26,894 nucleotides of DNA, from contig JAHALQ010000019.1 in assembly GCA_018362935.1 (NCBI GenBank), positions 1-26,894 on the forward strand, in the 5' to 3' direction. Under the pieces are notes generated by a model, which was given only the letters and a program-made list of their open reading frames with translations, was not told where the DNA came from and did not search any database. Position numbers and translations under genes: made by a program. This document shows positions 15,994 to 23,664 of the stretch, in pieces. Origin of the DNA: Pseudomonadota bacterium (GTDB taxonomy: Bacteria; Pseudomonadota; Alphaproteobacteria; RF32; CAG-239). How positions within the stretch are numbered: the first letter of the stretch is position 1; every line of letters starts with the position of its first letter.

Positions 15994-18027
15994 ATGTCAA
16001 AACTGGAGAATTTTATAACCGAAGCCCTGCGTGAAAATCATGACCGTTTTAAGTTGTGGCTTCCGGTCTTGTTCGCTCTGGGCATCGGCCTTTATTTTTT
16101 GCCGGAACATGAACCTTCCAAATGGCTGACGCTGGCACTGATAGAAATGCTGATACTGTCCGCAGTGCTTTTTCGTTATCGTCCGGCAATGCTAAAAGTT
16201 TTACTGGCAGCAGCCTGCGTTGTCGCGGGTTTTGCCGATATTCAGATTCAGACAATTTACCGTGAAACCATGCAGCGGGCTGAAATTCCGGGCTATTCGC
16301 TGTATCTTCGCGGACAGATTAAGGAAACCGGGCGTAATATTAAAGGGAAACAGCGTCTGGTCATAAGTTCTCCGGAAGATTTTGACGGCAGAAAAATCAA
16401 CGGCACTTTCCGCATCACGCTGCGCGGCGGCGATGAAGAATTTAAATCCGGTCAATGCGTGGAAATGGCTGCGCGTTTGCAGCCGCTTGCCAAAGCCGTT
16501 CTTCCCGGCGGCTATCAGTTTGACCGCAAAAATTTTTATGACGGCCTGTCCGGCAGCGGTTATGCCATAAGTCCGGTATACCGCGTGGATTGTCCGCAGC
16601 CGCAAGAGGAAGCCAAAGCAGATTTATCGTCATGGCGCAGCAAAATCGCGCGCCGTATATTTGATGTTTTGCCGCCTGACCAGGCCGCCGTCGCCGCAAC
16701 CCTGATTACGGGCCAGAAAAGTTTGATACCTCTGGAAATAACCAATAACTACCGCGATTCCGGCCTGGCGCACTTTTTGTCGATTTCGGGGCTGCATATG
16801 AGCATGATTGCCGGCCTGATGTTTTTTCTGGTGCGGCTGCTGCTGGCATTTGTTCCGGCAGTATCCTTGCGCTTTGACACCAAGAAAATCTCGGCCGTGC
16901 TGGCAATAATTGTCAGCGGCGCTTATCTCGGGTTGTCGGGTGCCGAAGTTCCGGCAGTAAGGGCGTTTATTATGACTTTTATCGTGCTGCTCGGCGTTTT
17001 GTTTAACCGCCGCGCCGTTTCCATGTACACGATTGCCGTTGCCGCGGCAATCATCTTGATTCTGTATCCGCACGCGCTGGTCGGCGCCAGTTTTCAAATG
17101 TCTTTTGCCGCGGTGGTCTGTCTGGTCGCGTTTTATGAACGCTATGCCGGAGCATTACAGAATTTTATCGGCCGCTCGGATAATAATATCTTTATCAAAT
17201 CCCTGAAAATACTGTTAATTTATTTTGTCGGCGTGTTGGTTTCGGACCTGGTCGCCAGTCTGGCGACGCTGCCTTTTGCCGTTTATCATTTTAACCGGAT
17301 TGCGTTGTATACTTCTCTGGCCAATTTGCTGGCTGCGCCGCTGATTGGTTTCATAATCATGCCTTTTGTTTTACTGTCGCTGCTGCTGATGCCTCTGGGA
17401 TTGGGCGCTTATCCTCTGCATATTGTCGGTTTTGGCATCGCGCAGGTCAACCGCATAACCGCCTGGGTCAGTTCGCTGGATGGCGCTTCTTATTTAGTTG
17501 TTTCTGAACCGTTATGGGGTTTGCTTCTGATTGTATTCGGCGGTTTGTGGCTGTGTATCTGGCATGGAAAAATTCGCCGCTTCGGCTGGCTGGGCATATT
17601 TATCGGCCTGTTAAGCATTGGCACGGTTGTCAAACCGGATGTCTTAATCAGCGCCGATGCCAAAGTAATCGCTGTTAAAGACAACAACAACCGGCTGGTC
17701 ATTTTGCCCACGCGCGGCAAGGCGTTTATCAAACAGCAGTGGCTGGATAAAACCGCCTCAAAGCCTTTGGATATGAAAGAATATGCCAAGTTAAAGCAAA
17801 TTTACAAAGGCAAAGAAATAGACCGCCGTTGGATTGATTTGGTTTGCGGCAAAAACAAATGCGTTTATAAAAAGAAATTTCAAATAATGAAAAACGGCAA
17901 ATTGATGCTTGCCGGAAAACCGTTGAATATCGCGGGCAGCGAAGGGCTTGCCGTCTATATGGGCAAAAAACTGCACGTGCAAAGTGTCCGTGAAGATATT
18001 GGGCGGCGTTTATGGAATCAAAACTGA
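15994..18027 (+). CDS. comEC: ComEC/Rec2-family DNA uptake channel
   Basis: ComEC forms the inner-membrane channel for single-stranded DNA in natural transformation. The protein has N-terminal membrane segments, a DUF4131-type region (about 20-200), and the Competence domain with SISGLHMSMIAG (263-274) and many membrane helices up to about residue 560. The C-terminal ~115 residues are soluble but show no HxHxDH motif, so the metallo-beta-lactamase domain of Bacillus ComEC is absent or degenerate, as in many alphaproteobacteria. An ATG at 15982 is in frame, but GGGAG at 15984-15988 is well placed only for the ATG at 15994, giving 677 residues. dprA is at 2850-3965. Confidence 0.93.
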   Translation: MSKLENFITEALRENHDRFKLWLPVLFALGIGLYFLPEHEPSKWLTLALIEMLILSAVLFRYRPAMLKVLLAAACVVAGFADIQIQTIYRETMQRAEIPGYSLYLRGQIKETGRNIKGKQRLVISSPEDFDGRKINGTFRITLRGGDEEFKSGQCVEMAARLQPLAKAVLPGGYQFDRKNFYDGLSGSGYAISPVYRVDCPQPQEEAKADLSSWRSKIARRIFDVLPPDQAAVAATLITGQKSLIPLEITNNYRDSGLAHFLSISGLHMSMIAGLMFFLVRLLLAFVPAVSLRFDTKKISAVLAIIVSGAYLGLSGAEVPAVRAFIMTFIVLLGVLFNRRAVSMYTIAVAAAIILILYPHALVGASFQMSFAAVVCLVAFYERYAGALQNFIGRSDNNIFIKSLKILLIYFVGVLVSDLVASLATLPFAVYHFNRIALYTSLANLLAAPLIGFIIMPFVLLSLLLMPLGLGAYPLHIVGFGIAQVNRITAWVSSLDGASYLVVSEPLWGLLLIVFGGLWLCIWHGKIRRFGWLGIFIGLLSIGTVVKPDVLISADAKVIAVKDNNNRLVILPTRGKAFIKQQWLDKTASKPLDMKEYAKLKQIYKGKEIDRRWIDLVCGKNKCVYKKKFQIMKNGKLMLAGKPLNIAGSEGLAVYMGKKLHVQSVREDIGRRLWNQN

Positions 18028-18030
18028 TTT

Positions 18031-18372
18031 TCAAGAAAAATTTTCAATACCGAGCAGCATGTTTTCGCGGTATTCGGCGCCCCAGGCCAGCATCGATTCG
18101 ATAACCGGTTTCAGACTATAGCCGACGGCAGTCAGCGTATATTCGACCCGCGGCGGAATTTGTGCGTAAACCTCGCGTACCAGCAGGCCTTTTTCTTCAA
18201 GCATGCGCAAATTGGATGTCAGAACTTTTTGGGTTATGTCGCCGAGGGATTTTTTCAGTTCGCCGAAGCGCTTGGTGCCGTCGAGCAGATTCTGGATAAT
18301 TAAAACTTTCCATTTGTCGCCGAGCAGCCGGACCGTCATTTCCGTAAGATACTTCTGCACATCATTTACCAT
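18031..18372 (-). CDS. HxlR-family transcriptional regulator
   Basis: A 113-residue winged-helix protein with the HxlR pattern: LLGDKWKVLIIQNLLDGTKRFGELKKSL, then ITQKVLTSNLRMLEEKGLLVREVY, IPPRVEYTLTAVGYSL and a final ESMLAWG. Members bind DNA as dimers and often control a divergent gene. The N-terminal redox cysteine of some HxlR proteins is missing, and the protein contains no cysteine at all, so thiol sensing is unlikely. A TTG 24 nt upstream is in frame, but GGGAG ten nt before the ATG at 18372 supports the shorter form. It is divergent from a FadL-type transporter, with two dyads between them. Its ligand is unknown. Confidence 0.9.
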   Translation of the reverse strand: MVNDVQKYLTEMTVRLLGDKWKVLIIQNLLDGTKRFGELKKSLGDITQKVLTSNLRMLEEKGLLVREVYAQIPPRVEYTLTAVGYSLKPVIESMLAWGAEYRENMLLGIENFS

Positions 18373-18404
18373 GATTTTTTTGCTCCCGTGCCGCAATTTA
18401 TCAA

Positions 18405-18441
18405 ATAGTTTCTCTTGGGAAACTATCGCACTTTCAAGTGC
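18405..18441. promoter_or_regulatory. Two adjacent dyads, likely HxlR operators
   Basis: ATAGTTTC (18405-18412) and GAAACTAT (18419-18426) form a perfect 8-bp inverted repeat with a 6-nt spacer; GCACTT (18428-18433) and AAGTGC (18436-18441) form a second one with a 2-nt spacer. They lie just upstream of the -35 box of the fadL-like promoter and close to the regulator's own start, so one site could control both directions. Confidence 0.5.
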
Positions 18442-18445
18442 TTAC

Positions 18446-18475
18446 TTTACAATGTATATCAGATGGTTTCATAAT
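18446..18475 (+). promoter_or_regulatory. Candidate promoter for the FadL-type gene
   Basis: TTTACA (18446-18451), an 18-nt spacer and CATAAT (18470-18475) lie about 43 nt above the ATG at 18519 and immediately downstream of the two dyads. Confidence 0.5.
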
Positions 18476-18518
18476 ATGGCAATAAAAATCGAAGACTAAC
18501 TAACAACAGAGAGAACTA

Positions 18519-19760
18519 ATGAAACGACTTTTTCTGACAACAGCCTTGGGAGCGGCCTGTTTATGGAGTGCTCAGGCGCATGCCTCCGGCTACCAGCTTA
18601 ATGAATACTCAATCACCAACCTCGGACGCTCTTTTGCCGGCGCCGGTGTCGTCGGCGACGATTATTCGGCAATCGCCTATAATCCGGCCGGCATGACCTT
18701 AAAGAAAAACGGCATGCAAGCTTCGTTTACCATGGCCGAAGTTGCCTCGGAAATGAAAGGCCGCGGCGCATCTTCCGGCAAACAGACCGAAATGGATTTC
18801 GGCGTGCCGCTGCCGGCCGCCTATGCGCAGTATCAGGTCAATGACAAATGGTTTGTCGGCGGCGGCATCTATGCGCCGTATGGTCTGGCCACGCGTTACA
18901 AAAAGGACAGTTACATCGCCGACAGTGCCCGCGAGTCGACGCTGGAAGTAATCGATTATAACCTTTCGACTGCCTATAAGCTCAATTCCAAATGGTCGGT
19001 CGGTGCCAGTTTTGTCGCGCGCTATATTTACGGCCATATGACAAATAATATTGTTGTCGGCGGGATGCATCTTGGAGAAAGCGATTTTGAACTTGACGGC
19101 TGGACTTATACCGGAACCCTCGGCATTATGTATGAACCGAGTGAAAACACCCGTATCGGCTTGTCTTATAAACCCAAATCTATTCAGCGTGTCAAAGGCG
19201 ATCATACGGTCACGGGAAATCCTATTCCCGGAATGTTTGCGCCGGGTGTTTATTCCGACGGCAAGGCCTCGCCGGATCTGCCGGAAACGACCTTGTTGTC
19301 TGTTTACCATAAGCCTTTTGACAAAGTCGCGTTCACCGGCTCGGCGCGTTTCACCCGCTGGGGCGATTCTTTTGAAGATTTCAGCATGACTTCTTCATTC
19401 ACCAAGGCGCAGGGGCTGCCGCCGGTTGACTATTCATGGCAGGACAGCTGGACTTTCTCGCTGGGTACCGAATACTATGTTAATGACAATCTGACCTTGC
19501 GTTTGGGCACGGCGTGGGACCAGTCGCCAACCCCGGACAATCAGCACCGCACCCACCGTATTCCCGATTCTGATCGTATCTGGCTGTCGGCAGGCTTGAG
19601 CTGGCGTCAGGACAACATGCAGTTTGATTTGGGCTATGCGCATCTGTTTATGAAGCAGTCCTATATCCGCGACAGTGTCAACACCAGATACAACGACCAT
19701 GATACCAAATACCGCGCATACAGCAATATGTTCGGCCTTGGTTTCCAGTACGATTTCTGA
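18519..19760 (+). CDS. FadL/OmpP1/TodX-family outer membrane transporter
   Basis: This family forms 14-stranded barrels that import long-chain fatty acids or other hydrophobic compounds. The 413-residue protein has a signal peptide cut near AHA-SG (23-24), then the hallmark N-terminal hatch SGYQLNEYSITNLGRSFAGA and the NPAGM motif at 55-59. Alternating beta-strand patterns fill the rest and the chain ends in a typical barrel C-terminus, GLGFQYDF, with terminal Phe. The divergent HxlR regulator suggests induction by a small hydrophobic molecule; the actual substrate cannot be read from sequence. It is transcribed alone, with a terminator after it. Confidence 0.93.
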   Translation: MKRLFLTTALGAACLWSAQAHASGYQLNEYSITNLGRSFAGAGVVGDDYSAIAYNPAGMTLKKNGMQASFTMAEVASEMKGRGASSGKQTEMDFGVPLPAAYAQYQVNDKWFVGGGIYAPYGLATRYKKDSYIADSARESTLEVIDYNLSTAYKLNSKWSVGASFVARYIYGHMTNNIVVGGMHLGESDFELDGWTYTGTLGIMYEPSENTRIGLSYKPKSIQRVKGDHTVTGNPIPGMFAPGVYSDGKASPDLPETTLLSVYHKPFDKVAFTGSARFTRWGDSFEDFSMTSSFTKAQGLPPVDYSWQDSWTFSLGTEYYVNDNLTLRLGTAWDQSPTPDNQHRTHRIPDSDRIWLSAGLSWRQDNMQFDLGYAHLFMKQSYIRDSVNTRYNDHDTKYRAYSNMFGLGFQYDF

Positions 19761-19788
19761 AAAAAAAGCCTTCACACACAAAAAAAAG

Positions 19789-19818
19789 CAGGGATTACTT
19801 GATGATCCCTGTTTTTTT
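19789..19818 (+). terminator. Terminator after the FadL-type gene
   Basis: CAGGGAT and ATCCCTG (7-bp stem, 9-nt loop) are followed by seven T residues. The A-rich left flank also allows weaker termination from the other strand. Confidence 0.8.
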
Positions 19819-19867
19819 CTGTAAAAAATGTGTATATTGCATGGAAAGCTAATGAAAGGACAAGTCA

Positions 19868-21070
19868 ATGCATTGCACTCAAAAAATTAACAATGATGTT
19901 TTTTATGTCGGCGCCAGTGACCGCCGCCTTGCTTTGTTTGAAAACATTTATCCTATTCCGCGCGGCGTGTCGTACAATTCTTATCTGGTCATGGATGAGA
20001 AAACGATTTTGCTCGATACCTGCGACAAAGCCGTCGGCACCCAGTTTCTGGAAAATATCGACTTTATTCTCGACGGCCGCCCGTTGGATTATTTGGTTGT
20101 CAATCACATGGAGCCGGACCATTGCGCGCTGATGCCGGAAATTGTTCTGCGTCATCCCAATGTCAAAATAATCGGCAACGCCAAGACTTTTGCCATGATA
20201 AAACAGTTTTTCGATTTTGACATTGATAACCGCGCCGTTGTCGTCAAAGAAGGCGATACTTTGTGCACCGGCCGCCACACTTTCCATTTTGTCATGGCGC
20301 CGATGGTTCACTGGCCGGAAGTTATGGTAACCTATGACAGCGCCGACAAATATCTGTATGCCGCCGATGCGTTCGGCACTTTCGGCGCGCTGAACGGCAA
20401 CATTTATGCTGACGAGGTCAATTTTGAGCGTGACTGGCTGGATGATGCCCGCCGTTATTACACTAATATCGTCGGCAAATACGGGCCGGCCGTTCAGGCG
20501 CTTCTCAAAAAAGCCGCGGCATTGGATATCGCGGCAATCTGCCCGCTGCATGGCCCGATCTGGCGCAAAGACTGCGGCTGGTTTATTGAGAAATATCAGT
20601 TGTGGAGCACTTATACGCCCGAGGATAAAGCCGTTGCCCTCGTCTACGGCAGCATTTACGGCAACACCGAAAATGCTGTCAACGTGCTGGCCAATATGCT
20701 GGCTGAAAAAGGTGTCAGGAACATTTGCGTTTATGACGCTTCTTCGACTCATCCGTCGGTAATCGTGTCTGAGGCGTTTCGCTGCTCGCATTTGGTATTT
20801 GCTTCGTCGACATACAATGCCGGAATCTTCCCGCCGGTAGAAACCGCATTGCTTGACCTCAAGGCGCATTGCATGCAGAAGCGCACGGTTGCTTTGCTGC
20901 AAAACGGGACATGGGCGTTATCGGCCGGCGCGCAGATGCTCAAACTGTTTGAGGAAATGAAAGATATGACAATTTTGTCACCGCAGCCGTCAGTCAAATC
21001 CGCTCTCAAGGCAGACCAGCTGCCCGAACTCGAACAGCTGGCCGAAACAATCGCTTCCGGTTTGCGCTAA
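19868..21070 (+). CDS. fprA: Flavodiiron protein (A-type flavoprotein, O2/NO reductase)
   Basis: Flavodiiron proteins reduce O2 to water or NO to N2O using a diiron site and FMN. The 400-residue protein has the metallo-beta-lactamase-like domain with all expected iron ligands in the family spacing: H80, E82, D84, H85, H148, D167 and H228. A flavodoxin domain follows, with the FMN loop YGSIYGNTENAV (260-271). No rubredoxin domain is fused and no rubredoxin gene is adjacent, so the electron donor is elsewhere. AAAGGA precedes the ATG. It is a single-gene unit whose stop overlaps that of the convergent acetyltransferase. It points to an anaerobic or microaerophilic host. Confidence 0.95.
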   Translation: MHCTQKINNDVFYVGASDRRLALFENIYPIPRGVSYNSYLVMDEKTILLDTCDKAVGTQFLENIDFILDGRPLDYLVVNHMEPDHCALMPEIVLRHPNVKIIGNAKTFAMIKQFFDFDIDNRAVVVKEGDTLCTGRHTFHFVMAPMVHWPEVMVTYDSADKYLYAADAFGTFGALNGNIYADEVNFERDWLDDARRYYTNIVGKYGPAVQALLKKAAALDIAAICPLHGPIWRKDCGWFIEKYQLWSTYTPEDKAVALVYGSIYGNTENAVNVLANMLAEKGVRNICVYDASSTHPSVIVSEAFRCSHLVFASSTYNAGIFPPVETALLDLKAHCMQKRTVALLQNGTWALSAGAQMLKLFEEMKDMTILSPQPSVKSALKADQLPELEQLAETIASGLR

Positions 21071-21900
21071 CGTCTGCCGCCGCTTTGCAGACCGTAAATT
21101 CTGCCGGTGCCGCGGAGATTCGCATTCTCCGCAGTGCCGGCTAATTTTTGCAGGGCTTTTTTGTCCCACAGGCACATCAGCCCGTCAATGTTGCAGATTC
21201 CGAGGCTTTTGTCCGGTTTGCGGTAAGAGCAGGGGATTGGGCAGGGGATAAAATTATCGCCGCCCATGGATTGCAAAAAGTAGCGTGAGTCGTTTTTGAC
21301 ATAACAGCTGGTCACCATCCCTTCAAAACCCATTTTCAGAACTTCCTGCGCATAGCGGCGGATGAGCCTTTCGCCGATTCGCATGCGTTTGTATTCCGGG
21401 GCGATGTATAGAGAACTTGAACCGGCAATTTTTTCATACGCAGGCAGGTTAATCTGGCGCAGGTCTTCATCAACATTGCGTCGCTGATAAGCGTATTTCT
21501 TGCGCAGCAGGCTGCGGCGGATGTTTTCTTTTTGATAAAGCTCAAATTCATTCGGCTCGAGCGGTGCCGCATAACCTTTGCGAAAACCGACAATTTTAGG
21601 GCCGTCAGGCGTCTGCGCTTCGGCCACAAAACACAAAAACGGATTCTCCGGCGCGTCCAGACGTTGCATGGCTTTACGCCAATATTCGGCAAAAGTCGAG
21701 CGCGACTGCCCGGTGTCTTTGTCCTCGTCGGGAATAAGCTCTGGGTAGACCTTGAGCGAGGCGCCGTATTTATTGGTTACGGCATCGTTGAAAAAACGGT
21801 CATAATAGGCTGTGTAAGCCAGTTCGGCAAGTTCCCGCTCGTCTTTGCGGGTGGCGCGGCGGATGACGATACCGCCATTGGCATTTTGATTTTGCATCAT
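21067..21900 (-). CDS. GNAT-family N-acetyltransferase-like protein
   Basis: A 277-residue protein starting IVIRRATRKDERELAELAYTAY, the usual first strand and helix of a GNAT fold, with a central SSSLYIAPEYKRMRIGERLIRRYAQEV (about 161-187) that matches the acetyl-CoA binding segment. The region after it is unusual: four cysteines (C220, C224, C236, C243) occur within 24 residues in CPIPC, GIC and LMC contexts, which could bind metal. At 277 residues it is longer than a simple GNAT (~150-180), with an insertion at about 110-160. AGGAA precedes the first of two ATGs. The stop codon overlaps the fprA stop. Substrate unknown. Confidence 0.72.
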   Translation of the reverse strand: MMQNQNANGGIVIRRATRKDERELAELAYTAYYDRFFNDAVTNKYGASLKVYPELIPDEDKDTGQSRSTFAEYWRKAMQRLDAPENPFLCFVAEAQTPDGPKIVGFRKGYAAPLEPNEFELYQKENIRRSLLRKKYAYQRRNVDEDLRQINLPAYEKIAGSSSLYIAPEYKRMRIGERLIRRYAQEVLKMGFEGMVTSCYVKNDSRYFLQSMGGDNFIPCPIPCSYRKPDKSLGICNIDGLMCLWDKKALQKLAGTAENANLRGTGRIYGLQSGGRR

Positions 21901-21999
21901 TACAATTCCTGTTTATCGAATAATTAAAAATTTGGTACGAAAATTTAATTTCAGTATCAATGTCGATGTTGCGGGAATGTAATGTTCAAAAATGCCATG

Positions 22000-22275
22000 T
22001 TACTTTTTCAATCTTTTTAAAACGGTTTTATAGCCGTTGTTGTTTTGCCCTTTTAAGAATTTTGCAACGCGGGTGACGGTTGTCAGCGAAGCGCCGGTCT
22101 GTGCGGCAATCTCACGGTAAGACCGCGTTTCATTCTCAAGCAGAAAGGCAATTTCCAGCCGGTCGGAAAAATCGGTGATTTCAGCGACGGTGCATAAATC
22201 CTTCAAAAAATTTTCGACTTCTTTTGCGGATTTAAGCGCCATAAATGCGCGATACAGCCTTTTTTCTTTATCCAT
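22000..22275 (-). CDS. YerC/YecD-type TrpR-like DNA-binding protein
   Basis: A 91-residue protein with the TrpR-superfamily helix-turn-helix: SDRLEIAFLLENETRSYREIAAQTGASLTTVTRVAKFL, close to the YerC/YecD family, whose ligand is not established. It lacks the tryptophan-pocket context of TrpR and no trp genes are nearby. A promoter, TTGACT-N17-TATGTT, lies upstream, overlapped by a GTTTTAC/GTAAAAC dyad that could be its own operator. It is divergent from the DUF4186-ybaK pair, which it might co-regulate; that is inference. Confidence 0.85.
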   Translation of the reverse strand: MDKEKRLYRAFMALKSAKEVENFLKDLCTVAEITDFSDRLEIAFLLENETRSYREIAAQTGASLTTVTRVAKFLKGQNNNGYKTVLKRLKK

Positions 22276-22316
22276 CTTGTTCTGCCTTAATAAAACAATG
22301 TGTTTTACTTAAATGG

Positions 22317-22345
22317 AACATAATATTGGTAAAACTAAAAGTCAA
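22317..22345 (-). promoter_or_regulatory. Promoter of the YerC-like regulator
   Basis: On the minus strand TTGACT (22345-22340), a 17-nt spacer and TATGTT (22322-22317) precede the regulator by about 40 nt. An inverted repeat GTTTTAC (22302-22308) / GTAAAAC (22329-22335) straddles the -10 box, suggesting repression at this promoter. Confidence 0.5.
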
Positions 22346-22405
22346 GTATCTTTTTTGTTGTTTAAAAAATAATATGCGCTGTATAATGAAAGCAAAGGAA
22401 AAACA

Positions 22406-22756
22406 ATGTACGATGAAGAATTTGAAAGGCTGGCGCGCTCAAAGTTTCGCAGCAAATTCAGATTGGGCGAAAAAGAAAAATTGTATATCGCTGAAAAGGG
22501 AATGGAAACGATTCGCCTTCATGCGGAAGATTTTATTGCCAAACGGGTAGCCCAGGCTCAGCCTGCCAATGACGGCAGACAGACGCCGATGAGAGGCCAT
22601 CCGGTTTTTATCGCGCAGCACGCCACGGCCTGTTGCTGCCGCGGATGCATATATGAGTGGCATCATTTTGCCCAGGGGGTTGACTTGAGTGCAAAACAGC
22701 AGCAATATTTGGTCGGACTGATTATGGAGTGGATAAAGAGGCAGCTGAATGAGTGA
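22406..22756 (+). CDS. DUF4186 family protein
   Basis: A 116-residue cytoplasmic protein. The core GHPVFIAQHATACCCRGC followed by EWH (64-86) is the conserved centre of the DUF4186 family, whose function is not known to me. H72, C78, C81 and H86 (with C76, C77 and H87 nearby) look like a metal site of the CxxC-plus-His type; this is inference. The C-terminus is the usual YLVGLIMEWIKRQL helix. AAAGGA precedes the ATG. The stop overlaps the ybaK start by eight nt, so the two are co-translated. Confidence 0.85.
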   Translation: MYDEEFERLARSKFRSKFRLGEKEKLYIAEKGMETIRLHAEDFIAKRVAQAQPANDGRQTPMRGHPVFIAQHATACCCRGCIYEWHHFAQGVDLSAKQQQYLVGLIMEWIKRQLNE

Positions 22757-23222
22757 AGAAAAGACCAATGTCATGCGTATTCTGGAGCAGCGCAAAGCAG
22801 AATATACGCCGCATTATTATGACGCGGCTCAAGCGGCAAGCGGCGTAGAGGTGGCAGCTTCACTCGCGCAAAATCCGCAACGTGTTTTCAAGACGCTCGT
22901 CACGTTGGCAAAATCGAAACAGCATTATGTTTTTATGATTCCGGTCGCCGCAGAACTGGATTTGAAAAAAGCGGCTGCCGCGGTTGGTGAAAAAGCGGTT
23001 GCTATGCTGCCGCAGAAAGAGCTTCTGCCTCTGACCGGATATGTCCACGGCGGCTGCTCGCCGATAGGCATGAAAAAGTTTTTTAGAACAACTATTCATT
23101 CAAGCGCCGCAGATTTTGAACGGATAATTTTCAGCGGCGGCAAAATCGGCTTTCAGGTTGAAACTTCGCTGGATGAACTTAAAAAGGCAATTTCTTTCCG
23201 GTTGGCCGATATCGTGATGTGA
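22749..23222 (+). CDS. ybaK: Cys-tRNA(Pro)/Cys-tRNA(Cys) deacylase YbaK/EbsC
   Basis: YbaK is a trans-acting editing enzyme that clears Cys from mischarged tRNA-Pro. The 157-residue protein shows the catalytic lysine K48 in RVFKTLVTL, the central FMIPVAAELDLKKAA strand-helix and the substrate loop GYVHGGCSPIGMKK. The length matches the family (~159 in E. coli). The ATG lies within the end of the DUF4186 gene. A strong hairpin terminator at 23281-23313 follows about 60 nt after the stop. Confidence 0.95.
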   Translation: MSEEKTNVMRILEQRKAEYTPHYYDAAQAASGVEVAASLAQNPQRVFKTLVTLAKSKQHYVFMIPVAAELDLKKAAAAVGEKAVAMLPQKELLPLTGYVHGGCSPIGMKKFFRTTIHSSAADFERIIFSGGKIGFQVETSLDELKKAISFRLADIVM

Positions 23223-23280
23223 TTGGTATAATGTCCAATCGGAGTGCATCCTGAACAGACATTTTATGGCAGCAAATATA

Positions 23281-23313
23281 TTAAAAAACCCTCCGTTACG
23301 GAGGGTTTTTTAA
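23281..23313. terminator. Bidirectional terminator after ybaK
   Basis: A perfect 15-bp inverted repeat with a 3-nt loop has a CCCTCCG/CGGAGGG core flanked by A and T runs, so it can stop transcription from either strand. On the minus strand it directly follows the duplicated tRNA-Phe 3' end, the same arrangement as at the intact tRNA. Confidence 0.85.
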
Positions 23314-23330
23314 TGGTGCTCGGGGACGGG
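23310..23330 (-). repeat. Second copy of the tRNA-Phe 3' end (possible att scar)
   Basis: These 21 nt are identical to 23539-23559, the last 17 nt of the tRNA-Phe gene (including CCA) plus the four bases after it. Nothing of the tRNA 5' portion is present next to this copy. The copy ends at the same point in the T-stem where an integrase crossover or a truncation could have occurred. On the minus strand both copies are followed by a hairpin terminator. Confidence 0.8.
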
Positions 23331-23538
23331 CTGGAGGCAAAAAATTAGTCCGGTGGACTAATTTTTAACGACAGGTGAAGTTTTGTTATTGAGCAAGCAG
23401 CGTGAGCGTAACGACGCGAAATTTACAAAACGAATGACCGAAGCGAGTTAGAGAGCGAAGCGAACTTATCGAGCCAGACGAACTTTAGTTCGATCCCGAA
23501 TAAGTATCTAAATACAACAAAACCCCTTTTTAAGGGGT
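23331..23538. other. Non-coding segment between the two tRNA-Phe 3' ends
   Basis: No gene is supported in these 208 nt. It holds a 12-bp hairpin with A/T flanks (arms 23340-23351 and 23355-23366, 3-nt loop) that could terminate on either strand, a stretch with two copies of GAAGCGA near 23440-23465, and a CGAACT/AGTTCG hairpin near 23480-23495 followed by a T-loop-like TTCGATCCCG. Its content is unlike both neighbours, and it is the piece that would be left by a decayed integrated element. Confidence 0.5.
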
Positions 23539-23540
23539 TT
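23520..23540 (-). terminator. Hairpin directly after tRNA-Phe
   Basis: AAACCCC and GGGGTTT (7-bp stem, 7-nt loop) lie immediately beyond the CCA end on the minus strand and are followed by a short T-rich stretch. It is a plausible tRNA terminator. Confidence 0.6.
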
Positions 23541-23542
23541 AA

Positions 23543-23618
<76 letters not shown>

Positions 23619-23635
23619 ATCGGTCATCGGAAAGG

Positions 23636-23664
23636 TTTATAACCGATATTTTTTCTGATGTCCA
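23636..23664 (-). promoter_or_regulatory. Promoter of tRNA-Phe
   Basis: On the minus strand TGGACA (23664-23659), a 17-nt spacer and TATAAA (23641-23636) sit 17 nt above the tRNA 5' end, a fitting distance for a stable-RNA promoter. The rest of the gap to the aminotransferase (23665-23924) contains only short frames of 51-90 codons with no recognisable product. Confidence 0.6.

Noticed and set aside
19865..20902. 345-codon open frame antisense to fprA
   Set aside because: It mirrors fprA codons throughout, has no recognisable domain, and fprA has all its iron ligands and motifs; long antisense frames arise from codon bias here.
23221..23313. Possible ~75-nt small RNA after ybaK (TATAAT at 23227 inside a GATTGG/CCAATC dyad, ending at the 23281-23313 hairpin)
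   Set aside because: No acceptable -35 box at the right spacing; the hairpin is explained as the ybaK terminator.
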